Shown here: positions 1-5,740 of the stretch, piece after piece
Layout: every line of letters begins with the position of its first letter
Numbering within the stretch: the first letter of the stretch is position 1
DNA from: an uncultured Terriglobales bacterium
Lineage (GTDB): Bacteria > Acidobacteriota > Terriglobia > Terriglobales > Acidobacteriaceae
Assembly (NCBI GenBank): GCA_955652845.1
Contig: CATPBY010000016.1
Coordinates: 1 to 6,416 of the forward strand
Length of the DNA: 6,416 nt
Direction: 5' to 3'
The notes under the pieces: generated by a model
Database searches by the model: none
The model's input: only the letters and a program-made list of their open reading frames with translations
What the model was told of the DNA's origin: nothing
Position numbers and translations under genes: made by a program

Positions 1-66
1 GACGAAGTAAATAATTGCGAACGCCAGCAGGATCTTCCAAGCGGGTGGACGGGTTGCGTGCTTCAT
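1..66 (-). CDS. N-terminus of a membrane protein, probably DMT/EamA-family transporter (partial)
   Basis: Only the first 22 codons are in the window; the gene continues past the left edge. The start is ATG at 66-64, preceded by AAGGAG (complement of 73-78) with a 6-base spacer, which is strong support for a real start. The visible peptide has a short basic head with two prolines (K2, R6, P7, P8) and then a hydrophobic stretch from about residue 10 (W-K-I-L-L-A-F-A-I-I-Y-F-V), the beginning of a membrane helix. From memory, drug/metabolite transporters of the EamA/YedA type often start with a similar A-F-x-x-I-Y-x-x-W-G-S-T-Y segment, and this sequence stops just where W-G-S-T would follow. 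The reading frame and start are well supported. The family is an inference from 22 residues, and another inner-membrane protein is possible. Confidence 0.6.
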   Translation of the reverse strand, partial: MKHATRPPAWKILLAFAIIYFV

Positions 67-218
67 CTGGCGCTCCTTGAGGTCGGACTGCCGCCATAAA
101 CATTATGTAAACTTCGCTTGCTTATAGATGGTCTTCCACGGCAGTTCGAACCCATGGGTCTATGAAAACTTCTTATGCACCGTATAAATTCGCCTCATGC
201 GACGCGCTTACTAAAACT
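67..218 (-). promoter_or_regulatory. Intergenic region upstream of the left-edge gene, with a small AT-rich inverted repeat
   Basis: These 152 bases separate the methyltransferase stop (221-219) from the next minus-strand start (66). They should hold the end of the upstream operon and a promoter for the downstream gene. Positions 95-107 form the inverted repeat CATAA-ACA-TTATG. Its complement contains CATAAT (107-102), a 5-of-6 match to a -10 box about 36 bases before the ATG. No TTGACA-like box lies 16-18 bases further upstream, so the promoter call is weak. A 10-base palindrome ACCCATGGGT sits at 150-159. I see no convincing intrinsic terminator for the upstream operon, so read-through into the left-edge gene is possible. 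Confidence 0.3.
73..78 (-). promoter_or_regulatory. Ribosome binding site of the left-edge membrane protein gene
   Basis: The minus strand reads AAGGAG six bases before the ATG at 66-64. It is the main evidence that the 22-codon fragment at the edge is the true start of a gene. Confidence 0.7.
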
Positions 219-1556
219 TCACCTGTCCGCGCGTCCAAAGTTCAGCCCATTGAGTCGCGCCACCTTTTCGGGGTCTACGCCCTTGTCTGCAATCATCACG
301 TGGAAGGTTTCTCCCAATCCTGCCGGCGTAACCAGTTGCTTGAGCTGTAGCGCGACTTTGACTTTCTCCTGGGGCAGGCGGCACTCCTCAAAAGCATCCG
401 CGAATTGATTCCGCTCTCCGATCCCCATCAGAAACTGCGACTGGGTCAGCAGCTGCTGCACCTGCATCCCTCCCTGGCGCGCCGCCTCGGCGAGCGCCGT
501 AAAGTTCACATGAGCCGTTATGTCCTGCTCACCCGGCGCGTCGTACGGACTCGGACTCACCGCATGTTTGCGAAAGGCCGTTACCGTGCCACGATGCCGG
601 CCGGCGAGTTGCTCTTCCCGGATATACCCATAGTCGATGATGACAATAAATCCGCGACTGACGCTGGCTGCTATTCGCGCCATGTAATCCTGCGCCGCGA
701 GCCCAACCTCCACTCGCTCGCCAGCGCCAGGATGCGCGCTATAGCGGTCCAGGAAATCTAATTCTCCAGCTGACGCGGGAACCCAGGTCTCGACGAACCG
801 CCCGGTATCGACATTGACCCGCAAGGCCCCGCGCGGGCTAATGACCTCGACCGGCAGCGCATCGAAAAATTCATTGGCGAACACGATGATTGGGACGCCG
901 GCAGGCATAGCCCGCACAATTTGCTCTTGCTCATGGACAACAGAAGCTGCGCCCCGCCCGCCAGCGTCCGCTCCACGAATATCTACCTCAGCCCTGTTCT
1001 CGATCGCTTTATGCGAGTTGATGGATTTGTGCGAAGCGCGATTTAGACTCGCGGCGTCTCCGTGGAAGGGCACGGCCTCAGCCGTGCCGCAACACTCCTC
1101 ACACGTAGCGGGCGTTAGCCCCTGATCGAGCGACCGGATGGACGCCTTTCCGTCTGTTATCTTTCGGCTGAACGTCGACTGCAAACGTTTTCGAAGCGCG
1201 AGGGACTTTTCCACTAACGTGTAGTGCATGGCCTGAAAGAAATCAGGAAACTTCTTTTCCGACCAATCCAGCACATCCTGCGCAAACAGTCCGCGGCCCG
1301 GGCCGGGTTCCAGAACTTCAATTTGCTCGGGCGATCCCAGGGCCCGCCACATTTCCTCAAACTGCCGCGCCAGCAACCTCCCGAATACCGCGTGCACATC
1401 GCTCGACGTATAGAAATCTCCTGCCTTCCCAAAATGTTCCACATCGCGGGAGTAGTAACCCATTTCAAAGTCGTAGAGACACATCTCCATGTATCGAGAG
1501 AACGGAATTGGACCGCGCTCGCCGATCTCCTGCTCAATTTTCTGCCGCAGGTTCAT
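219..1556 (-). CDS. SAM-dependent methyltransferase, MidA/NDUFAF7 family (COG1565), with an internal insertion
   Basis: The protein has 445 residues. Family hallmarks appear in order: an N-terminal block GPIPFSRYMEMCLYDFEMGYY (15-35, given by its ends), GDFYTSSDVHAVFG (46-59), the SAM-binding glycine motif VLEPGPGRG (81-89), ANEFFDALPVE (227-237), a GFIVIIDYG strand (302-310), GTVTAFRKH (323-331) and QDITAHVNF (344-352). Human NDUFAF7 dimethylates an arginine of complex I subunit NDUFS2. The bacterial substrate is unclear, so protein-arginine methylation is only suggested here. The chosen start is the ATG at 1556, inside an ATGA overlap with the upstream stop and after GGAAGG. An upstream in-frame ATG at 1658 would add 34 residues unlike the family and overlap the neighbour heavily. 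Between V-E-K-S (115-118) and N-E-F-F-D (228-232) there are 109 residues, about twice what I recall for human NDUFAF7. The extra part (about 145-212) carries a palindromic repeat. The frame is intact. Confidence 0.88.
   Translation of the reverse strand: MNLRQKIEQEIGERGPIPFSRYMEMCLYDFEMGYYSRDVEHFGKAGDFYTSSDVHAVFGRLLARQFEEMWRALGSPEQIEVLEPGPGRGLFAQDVLDWSEKKFPDFFQAMHYTLVEKSLALRKRLQSTFSRKITDGKASIRSLDQGLTPATCEECCGTAEAVPFHGDAASLNRASHKSINSHKAIENRAEVDIRGADAGGRGAASVVHEQEQIVRAMPAGVPIIVFANEFFDALPVEVISPRGALRVNVDTGRFVETWVPASAGELDFLDRYSAHPGAGERVEVGLAAQDYMARIAASVSRGFIVIIDYGYIREEQLAGRHRGTVTAFRKHAVSPSPYDAPGEQDITAHVNFTALAEAARQGGMQVQQLLTQSQFLMGIGERNQFADAFEECRLPQEKVKVALQLKQLVTPAGLGETFHVMIADKGVDPEKVARLNGLNFGRADR
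1069..1121 (-). repeat. Twin-hairpin palindromic element embedded in the methyltransferase coding sequence
   Basis: Two short perfect inverted repeats lie 21 bases apart. Hairpin 1 is GGGC (1110-1113), loop GTTA, GCCC (1118-1121). Hairpin 2 is GGCACGGC (1069-1076), loop CTCA, GCCGTGCC (1081-1088), an 8-bp stem. Read on the minus strand, both contain the same 10-base core, GGCTAACGCC and GGCTGAGGCC (consensus GGCTRASGCC), so they look related. They are translated in frame as part of residues 146-163 of the methyltransferase (G-L-T-P-A at hairpin 1, G-T-A-E-A-V-P at hairpin 2). I recall similar GGGGCTAAAGCCCC / GGCACGGCTGAAGCCGTGCC pairs being dispersed in acidobacterial genomes, but cannot verify copy number here. 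The inverted repeats are seen directly; the mobile or dispersed nature is inference. Confidence 0.6.
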
Positions 1557-1897
1557 AGGCCCTTCCGCCGGCGGTCGGCTCGGTCCTGGGGTGTGCGGAT
1601 AAACATTTCCACCAGATAGTCGTGCAGGCAATCGTAAAGCTGTCGCTGGAAACTCCATTCAAATTGAGGATGGTCGAGGTCGCGGGCATGCAGGTCGAAG
1701 TAATAAGTATGCACGGGCACCGGCGAATCCTTGAACTGAATGATGACTTCCACACCTTCCCCCTTGTCTCGCGCCGAGAAATCCAGCAGAGGGTGCTCGT
1801 AAAGACGAAGTTGATCAAGAACACGCTGCAGACGGGCGGAGGGTTCAGACACGAAAGAATTGTAATGCAGGGGACAGGCAGTTCTCTTTCTCGTCAC
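1553..1897 (-). CDS. Small protein of unknown function, translationally coupled between permease B and the methyltransferase
   Basis: I do not recognise this 114-residue protein. It starts with GTG at 1897-1895, where GTGA overlaps the stop of permease B (1896-1894), with AGG five bases upstream. It ends in the ATGA overlap with the methyltransferase start. An internal GTG (1852, residue 16) has no clear binding site. Overlaps at both ends argue that it is a real gene. The protein is soluble, with no signal peptide or membrane segment. It looks alpha/beta: a likely helix at 18-33, strands at about 48-56 (V-E-V-I-I-Q-F) and 62-70 (V-H-T-Y-Y-F-D-L-H), and a long amphipathic helix at 78-100 rich in aromatics. 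Charged and aromatic residues cluster around H70, D73, D75, H76 and W81. The tail is very basic (RADRRRKG). It may be a partner of the methyltransferase or the transporter, which is only guilt by association. Confidence 0.75.
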   Translation of the reverse strand: MTRKRTACPLHYNSFVSEPSARLQRVLDQLRLYEHPLLDFSARDKGEGVEVIIQFKDSPVPVHTYYFDLHARDLDHPQFEWSFQRQLYDCLHDYLVEMFIRTPQDRADRRRKGL

Positions 1898-3132
1898 TCA
1901 TACCTGAGCGCCTCAATCGGATCCAGCCTGGCCGCCTTGATTGCGGGCAGCATGCCGCTCACCACTCCCACAAAACTCAGAATCGCAGTCGACCAGATCA
2001 AAATCGCGGTATCGATTTTCAGGTGGATATCCCCTTCGCTGGCGTTTTCCATAAATGCGCTCCACAAAGTCAGCGATCCCACCGACCACGACACCAGGTA
2101 AGCCAATATCACCCCAGCCAGGCCGCCGATAAATGTGATCGCCAGCGCCTCTGCCAGGAACTGAACCAGGATGTGCCATTTACGCGCGCCCAGAGCCTTC
2201 TCCACTCCGATTTCGCGCGTACGCTGTGTCACCGAAACCAGCATGATATTCATCAACCCCACTCCGCCGATGCCCAGCGTCAGGAGCCCAATAAAACCGA
2301 GCAGGACTTTAATACCGGTGGTGATGATGTTGAGATCGGCGAGATCTTTCACTGCGTCAAAAATAAAAACCGCTCGATCGTCCTTGGGGTCAAAGCTATG
2401 GTGAAAAGCCATAGAACTGCGTACTGCCTTCACCACTTTTTCATGCTCGGCTTCGTAATCAAGAACTATTCCATCCAGGTAATAGGTATCGCGAAGGTCT
2501 CTCATGGCGCTGAAGGGTACAAAAACCAGCCCATTCATATTGTCATCGTCATCCTGGATCATGTGTCGCAGGACGCCAATCACCTGATACGAAATACCGT
2601 CGATGCGCACGGTTTCTCCGAGCGCATTTTGGCCGGAGAAAAGCTTCTTCTTGACGTCGTACCCCAGCAATGCGACGCGGCTGTGGCCGAAGTCCTCCTG
2701 CTCACTGAAAAAACTGCCTTCGGCAACCTCAACGTTACGAATGTGCTGGTAGTTGGAATATGTCCCGCGAACTTTGAAACTCGTGCTGCGTGTTCCGTAA
2801 GCGATCACGCACTGCTTATTTACTTCAGGAGACATACGCTTGATCATCGGCACTTCAGCGCGCAGATAATCCAGATCATCGGTGGTCATCCGAATCTGGG
2901 TCCCGGCTTTACTGCCGCCGGCCTGCAGCGAAGTCCTCCCCGGAAACATCGCGATGAGGTTCCCTCCAAACGTACGGAAGGCAACCATCAGGCCGCGCTG
3001 GAACCCAGATCCGTAAGCCAGCAGCAACACGACTGTGGCGATCCCCCAGGCCATTCCCAGCATGGTCAGCAGACTGCGGCGACGGTTGTGCCGCAGGGCG
3101 CCGTACGCTTGTTTTCCCAATTCGCTGAACAA
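1894..3132 (-). CDS. ABC transporter permease, MacB/FtsX family, ATPase domain absent (permease B)
   Basis: The protein has 412 residues and the standard MacB-permease layout. A cytoplasmic head (G-A-L-R-H-N-R-R-R-S-L-L-T) leads into TM1 at about 20-42. A large periplasmic MacB_PCD-type domain follows (about 43-268, including M-F-P-G-R at 62-66). Three C-terminal helices lie at about 272-300, 325-350 and 376-398, forming the FtsX domain. The coupling-helix segment T-R-E-I-G-V-E-K-A-L-G-A (305-316) is the contact site for an ATPase, and the protein ends in the typical P-I-E-A-L-R-Y-E. No nucleotide-binding domain is present, so it needs a separate ATPase, which is not in this window. The start is TTG at 3132-3130, supported by AGGAG with a 6-base spacer. 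It sits 3 bases after the stop of permease A and shares clear homology with it. The substrate cannot be told; MacB/Lol-type systems move lipoproteins, peptides or macrolides across or out of the inner membrane. Confidence 0.9.
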   Translation of the reverse strand: MFSELGKQAYGALRHNRRRSLLTMLGMAWGIATVVLLLAYGSGFQRGLMVAFRTFGGNLIAMFPGRTSLQAGGSKAGTQIRMTTDDLDYLRAEVPMIKRMSPEVNKQCVIAYGTRSTSFKVRGTYSNYQHIRNVEVAEGSFFSEQEDFGHSRVALLGYDVKKKLFSGQNALGETVRIDGISYQVIGVLRHMIQDDDDNMNGLVFVPFSAMRDLRDTYYLDGIVLDYEAEHEKVVKAVRSSMAFHHSFDPKDDRAVFIFDAVKDLADLNIITTGIKVLLGFIGLLTLGIGGVGLMNIMLVSVTQRTREIGVEKALGARKWHILVQFLAEALAITFIGGLAGVILAYLVSWSVGSLTLWSAFMENASEGDIHLKIDTAILIWSTAILSFVGVVSGMLPAIKAARLDPIEALRYE

Positions 3133-3135
3133 GGT

Positions 3136-4383
3136 TTACTCCTGCCGCAGCGCTTCCACCGGAGGAAGCAGCGCTGCCTGACGCGCCGGATAAAGTCCTG
3201 CCACAACTCCCGCAACCGCTAATGACAAGATTGCAGTCACCGCGGAAGCCGGAACGATCCGCGGCGTGTCGAAGCCCTCAGGAGATGGCAATTGCGCCAG
3301 TAGCGTAACAAACGCGATGCAGATCGCCAGGCCGATCCCCCCACTGAAAGCCGTCAGGAACGCGCCCTCCACAAAGAATTGAGTCATGATGTTGCGGTGA
3401 GTCGCTCCCAGAGCCTTTCTCAACCCGATCTCCTTGTCGCGCTCGGTCACTGAGACCAGCATGATATTGATGATGCCGATGGCTCCCAGTGCAAGTGTGA
3501 CCACGCCTACAACGCCTAAAAACCAATCCATGGCGCTGAAAATCTTGCCCACACGTATCGAGTTATCGATGGTGTCCCAATCCATGAATGCGTCGTCTAC
3601 CCGCGCATCGAAGCCATGCCGACGAGCCAGAATTTGATGCACTTCCCGCTTGGCTTCCAGGTGCTGCTCTTTGGTAAGAGGACGGTAATTAATAAAGGAA
3701 ATCGCGTTCTCGGTGTTCTCCGCCTTCAGAGGAAATAGCGTTCGCATGGTTTCCACGGGCACGAACACACGGCCATTGGTTCCGTTGTTTCCTTCTTTGC
3801 CAATCTTCTCCACCACTCCCACGATGTCGAAACGAATTCCGTTCAGCAGGATCGTGCTGCCCACCGCCGGCCGGCCCGGAAATATGTTCTTCAACAGTTC
3901 CCATCCGACCACCGCGACCCGCCGATGCTCGGTATTATCTTCATCATTGAACCATCGCCCGGGATTTACCGGCACATTGCGGATGTGGTTATATTCGGGT
4001 GCGACGCCGAAGACTTGGCCATTGGTGCTTCCATACTCACTGACGGTGCGGATATCTTCACGATTCAGCACCGGCGAAAGGGCGCGCAAAAATTTGGTCT
4101 GCCCCCGGATCGCCAGATAATCCTGATAAGTAAAGTTGTACGCCCTGCCCGATTGCAAGCTGCCTTCAACCGCGGGGATGCGCCCGGGAAAGGTAAACAT
4201 GATGTCCTGACCAAGGTTAGCGAGGTTCTTCTGCTGACCGCTGCGGAAACCTTCGCCCAGACCAACCAGCAGCAGCAACGAGCCTACGCCCCACGCGATG
4301 CCGAACATCGTCAGGAAGGAACGCAGTTTATGCGCCCACAAAGTAGCCAGAGACTGGCGGACAATCTCGAGAAGCACTCGCAT
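3136..4383 (-). CDS. ABC transporter permease, MacB/FtsX family, ATPase domain absent (permease A)
   Basis: The protein has 415 residues and is the first gene of the minus-strand operon. It starts at ATG 4383-4381, preceded by AGAAGG with a 6-base spacer. The head S-L-A-T-L-W-A-H-K-L-R-S-F-L-T leads into TM1 (about 22-43). A periplasmic domain (about 44-280) contains T-F-P-G-R (64-68). C-terminal helices lie at about 285-312, 335-362 and 381-402. The coupling segment E-R-D-K-E-I-G-L-R-K-A-L-G-A (314-327) is the expected docking point for an ATPase, and the C-terminus is P-P-V-E-A-L-R-Q-E. It is a paralogue of permease B: both have F-P-G-R after TM1, N-I-M-L-V-S-V-T before the coupling helix and x-E-A-L-R at the end, and they share a 14-base identical stretch (3455-3468 and 2237-2250). 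Family members are homodimeric or heterodimeric, so an A/B heterodimer is plausible. No ATPase or membrane-fusion protein gene is adjacent. Confidence 0.9.
   Translation of the reverse strand: MRVLLEIVRQSLATLWAHKLRSFLTMFGIAWGVGSLLLLVGLGEGFRSGQQKNLANLGQDIMFTFPGRIPAVEGSLQSGRAYNFTYQDYLAIRGQTKFLRALSPVLNREDIRTVSEYGSTNGQVFGVAPEYNHIRNVPVNPGRWFNDEDNTEHRRVAVVGWELLKNIFPGRPAVGSTILLNGIRFDIVGVVEKIGKEGNNGTNGRVFVPVETMRTLFPLKAENTENAISFINYRPLTKEQHLEAKREVHQILARRHGFDARVDDAFMDWDTIDNSIRVGKIFSAMDWFLGVVGVVTLALGAIGIINIMLVSVTERDKEIGLRKALGATHRNIMTQFFVEGAFLTAFSGGIGLAICIAFVTLLAQLPSPEGFDTPRIVPASAVTAILSLAVAGVVAGLYPARQAALLPPVEALRQE
3139..3143 (-). promoter_or_regulatory. Ribosome binding site of permease B, formed by the last codons of permease A
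   Basis: The minus strand reads AGGAG, six bases before the TTG start at 3132. The site lies within the final CAG-GAG codons of permease A, directly before its TAA stop (3138-3136). It justifies the TTG start, since no ATG occurs nearby, and implies translational coupling that would keep the two permeases at matched levels. Confidence 0.8.
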
Positions 4384-4389
4384 GAAATT

Positions 4390-4395
4390 CCTTCT
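4390..4395 (-). promoter_or_regulatory. Ribosome binding site of permease A
   Basis: The minus strand reads AGAAGG six bases before the ATG at 4383. It confirms the start of the first gene of the operon. Confidence 0.65.
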
Positions 4396-4602
4396 GCCAA
4401 CCGGGGTTTGGGCTTCATGGGCGAATCGCCTCGTTTGGCTTTTGGCATCCCTATCTTAAAGCCTGTTACGCAGCTTTATGATGTCAAGTTCCGCCAAAAT
4501 GAAGATAGTGCCTGCTAACCGCATGCTGCTGCTGGCGTCTAAACGCTCGTTCTGAAGTACAGCTTTCGTCTATTTTGGTTCCTCAATATCACAACTCACT
4601 TC

Positions 4603-4609
4603 GGGGAGG
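4603..4609 (+). promoter_or_regulatory. Ribosome binding site of the DUF2911 gene
   Basis: GGGGAGG lies eight bases before the ATG at 4618. It fixes the start that places a signal peptide at the N-terminus. Confidence 0.75.
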
Positions 4610-4617
4610 CTTGCGCC

Positions 4618-5685
4618 ATGAACAAACAATTATTGCGGGTTATGTTGATAGTTCAGAGTTTGCTTTTGCTGAATGTTGTGAGCCGTGCGCAGTCCACCAT
4701 CCTTGATCTCCCGCGTCCCAGCCAGCACGCCCTGCTGACCCAACGCATCGGAATCACCGACATCACCATCAACTACCATCGTCCCCTCATCAATGGACGC
4801 AAAGTCTGGGGAAACCTGGTCCCCTACGGACAAGTTTGGCGCGCCGGCGCCAACGAAAACACGACGATTTCGTTCTCGGATCCCGTTACCATCGAAGGCC
4901 AGACTCTACCCAGGGGAACCTACGGATTGCACATGATTCCCGGAGAGAACGAGTGGACCGTCATCTTCTCCAAAAACTCAACCTCCTGGGGCAGCTTCAC
5001 CTATAACCAGGCAGAAGATGCCTTGCGGGTGAAAGTGAAGCCGCAGCCAGCAGATTTGCACGAGGCTTTGACCTACGACTTTGACGACGTCAAACCGGAC
5101 TCCGTAGTCGCCACTTTGCGCTGGGAAAAGGTCGCCATCCCGTTCAAGGTCGGGATCAACGTCAACCAGATCGTCGAAGAAAGTTTGCACAACCAGCTCC
5201 GCACCCTGGCCCAATACACGTGGTGGGGATGGGACGATGCCGCCAATTTCCTCCTGGCCAGCAAAGTCAACCTGGATGAGGCGTTGAAGTACTCTGACAA
5301 GTCCATTCAAAACGAAGAGCGCTATGACAATCTGATGACCAAATCGCAAGTCCTCGACGCCCTGGGCAAAAAAGACGATTCAATCAAGGCGCGAGATAAG
5401 GCGCTCGCGAAAGCTAGTCCTTTGCAGGTCCATTTCTACGGGCGCCAGCTTCAGGGCCAGGGAAAGCAGGCGGAGGCCTTCGAGATTTTCCGAACCAACG
5501 CCAAAAAGAATCCAAATGAGTGGTACGTTCATTCTGGTTTGGCGCGGATCTCATGCGCCCAGGGTGACTTTCAGAACGCGGCGAAAGAGATGAAGATTGC
5601 TCTTGCCGGCGCTCCAGACAATCAAAAGTCTTACGTTGAGGGCTTAGTGAAACGCCTCGAAGCGAAAGAGGACATCAACAAGTAG
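4618..5685 (+). CDS. Exported DUF2911 domain protein with C-terminal TPR-like repeats
   Basis: The protein has 355 residues. A signal peptide is visible: basic start (K3, R7), hydrophobic core L-I-V-Q-S-L-L-L-L-N-V-V (10-21) and probable cleavage after S-R-A (24), so the mature protein is periplasmic or secreted. Residues about 27-172 match the DUF2911 pattern: P-R-P-S-Q at the start, I-N-Y-H-R-P (51-56), G-R-K-V-W-G (60-65), V-W-R-A-G-A-N-E (73-80) and L-P-R-G-T-Y-G-L-H (97-105), an all-beta domain of unknown function common in Bacteroidetes and Acidobacteria. Residues about 185-345 are helical with TPR-like pairs, for example A-L-K-Y-S-D-K-S-I, G-K-Q-A-E-A-F-E-I-F and G-D-F-Q-N-A-A-K-E-M-K-I-A-L, suggesting protein binding. 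It is a single-gene unit with its own terminator, divergent from the permease operon. Shared control with the permeases is possible but unproven. The biochemical function is unknown. Confidence 0.9.
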   Translation: MNKQLLRVMLIVQSLLLLNVVSRAQSTILDLPRPSQHALLTQRIGITDITINYHRPLINGRKVWGNLVPYGQVWRAGANENTTISFSDPVTIEGQTLPRGTYGLHMIPGENEWTVIFSKNSTSWGSFTYNQAEDALRVKVKPQPADLHEALTYDFDDVKPDSVVATLRWEKVAIPFKVGINVNQIVEESLHNQLRTLAQYTWWGWDDAANFLLASKVNLDEALKYSDKSIQNEERYDNLMTKSQVLDALGKKDDSIKARDKALAKASPLQVHFYGRQLQGQGKQAEAFEIFRTNAKKNPNEWYVHSGLARISCAQGDFQNAAKEMKIALAGAPDNQKSYVEGLVKRLEAKEDINK

Positions 5686-5699
5686 CTTTGAGAAATGGC

Positions 5700-5740
5700 C
5701 GCCGGCTGCTAATGCGTTGTCTTAGCGGCCGGCGTTTTTT
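5700..5740 (+). terminator. Intrinsic terminator of the DUF2911 gene, overlapping the convergent dehydrogenase gene
   Basis: A 13-bp stem (5700-5712 with 5722-5734, one G-U pair) closes a 9-base loop (5713-5721) and is followed by six T residues (5735-5740). It starts 14 bases after the TAG of the DUF2911 gene. The left arm contains the stop codon of the minus-strand dehydrogenase (5711-5709), and the right arm encodes P-A-A-K near its C-terminus. On the minus strand the tract after the hairpin is only loosely T-rich, so bidirectional use is less certain. Confidence 0.88.

Larger units (their letters stand above)
4384..4617. promoter_or_regulatory. Divergent intergenic region between the permease operon and the DUF2911 gene
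   Basis: Both flanking genes are transcribed away from these 234 bases, so promoters for both should lie here. On the minus strand a perfect TTGACA occurs at 4487-4482, but the best downstream -10-like box, TAAGAT (4458-4453), is 23 bases away, too far for a standard sigma-70 promoter. A small inverted repeat GGCG-AAT-CGCC (4420-4430) lies between there and the permease A start. On the plus strand TATTTT (4571-4576) is a possible -10 without a good -35 partner. Individual promoter boxes are therefore uncertain, although the region's role is clear from gene orientation. Confidence 0.5.

Noticed and set aside
140..160. tRNA-like TTCGAAC segment
   Set aside because: It resembles a T-loop, but the flanking bases do not form a T-stem on either strand, and no anticodon or acceptor arms are found nearby.
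1110..1121. GGGC-GTTA-GCCC hairpin as an intrinsic terminator
   Set aside because: The stem is only 4 bp, there is no T tract on either strand, and it lies inside an intact coding frame.
814..1125. 103-codon plus-strand open frame opposite the methyltransferase insertion
   Set aside because: I considered it because it spans the odd segment. It has no ribosome site, is low-complexity, and ends within the palindromic element. It is more likely a shadow.
1032..1201. 10-base direct repeat CGAAGCGCGA at 1032-1041 and 1192-1201
   Set aside because: I considered these as possible target-site duplications flanking the insertion. They are too far from the element's ends, differ in their flanks, and one copy lies within normal methyltransferase sequence, so chance is likely.
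1565..1574. 10-base palindrome CCGCCGGCGG just before the methyltransferase start
   Set aside because: It lies within the coding tail of the 114-residue protein (Arg/Ala codons), is short and GC-rich, and has no T tract. Chance is the simplest explanation.
1557..1658. Longer N-terminus for the methyltransferase from an ATG at 1658
   Set aside because: The extra 34 residues are Pro/Arg-rich, do not resemble the family, and would overlap the upstream gene by over 100 bases. The ATG at 1556 in an ATGA overlap fits the family start.
2023..3222. 399-codon plus-strand open frame opposite permease B
   Set aside because: It lies fully antisense to a clear FtsX-type permease. The translation has no recognisable domain, is rich in His, Gln and Arg, and lacks a ribosome site. 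It is a by-product of GC-rich codon use.
3925..4518. 197-codon plus-strand open frame opposite permease A and running into the intergenic region
   Set aside because: It is antisense to a well-supported gene, with no domain and no ribosome site. It also crosses the region expected to hold the operon promoter.
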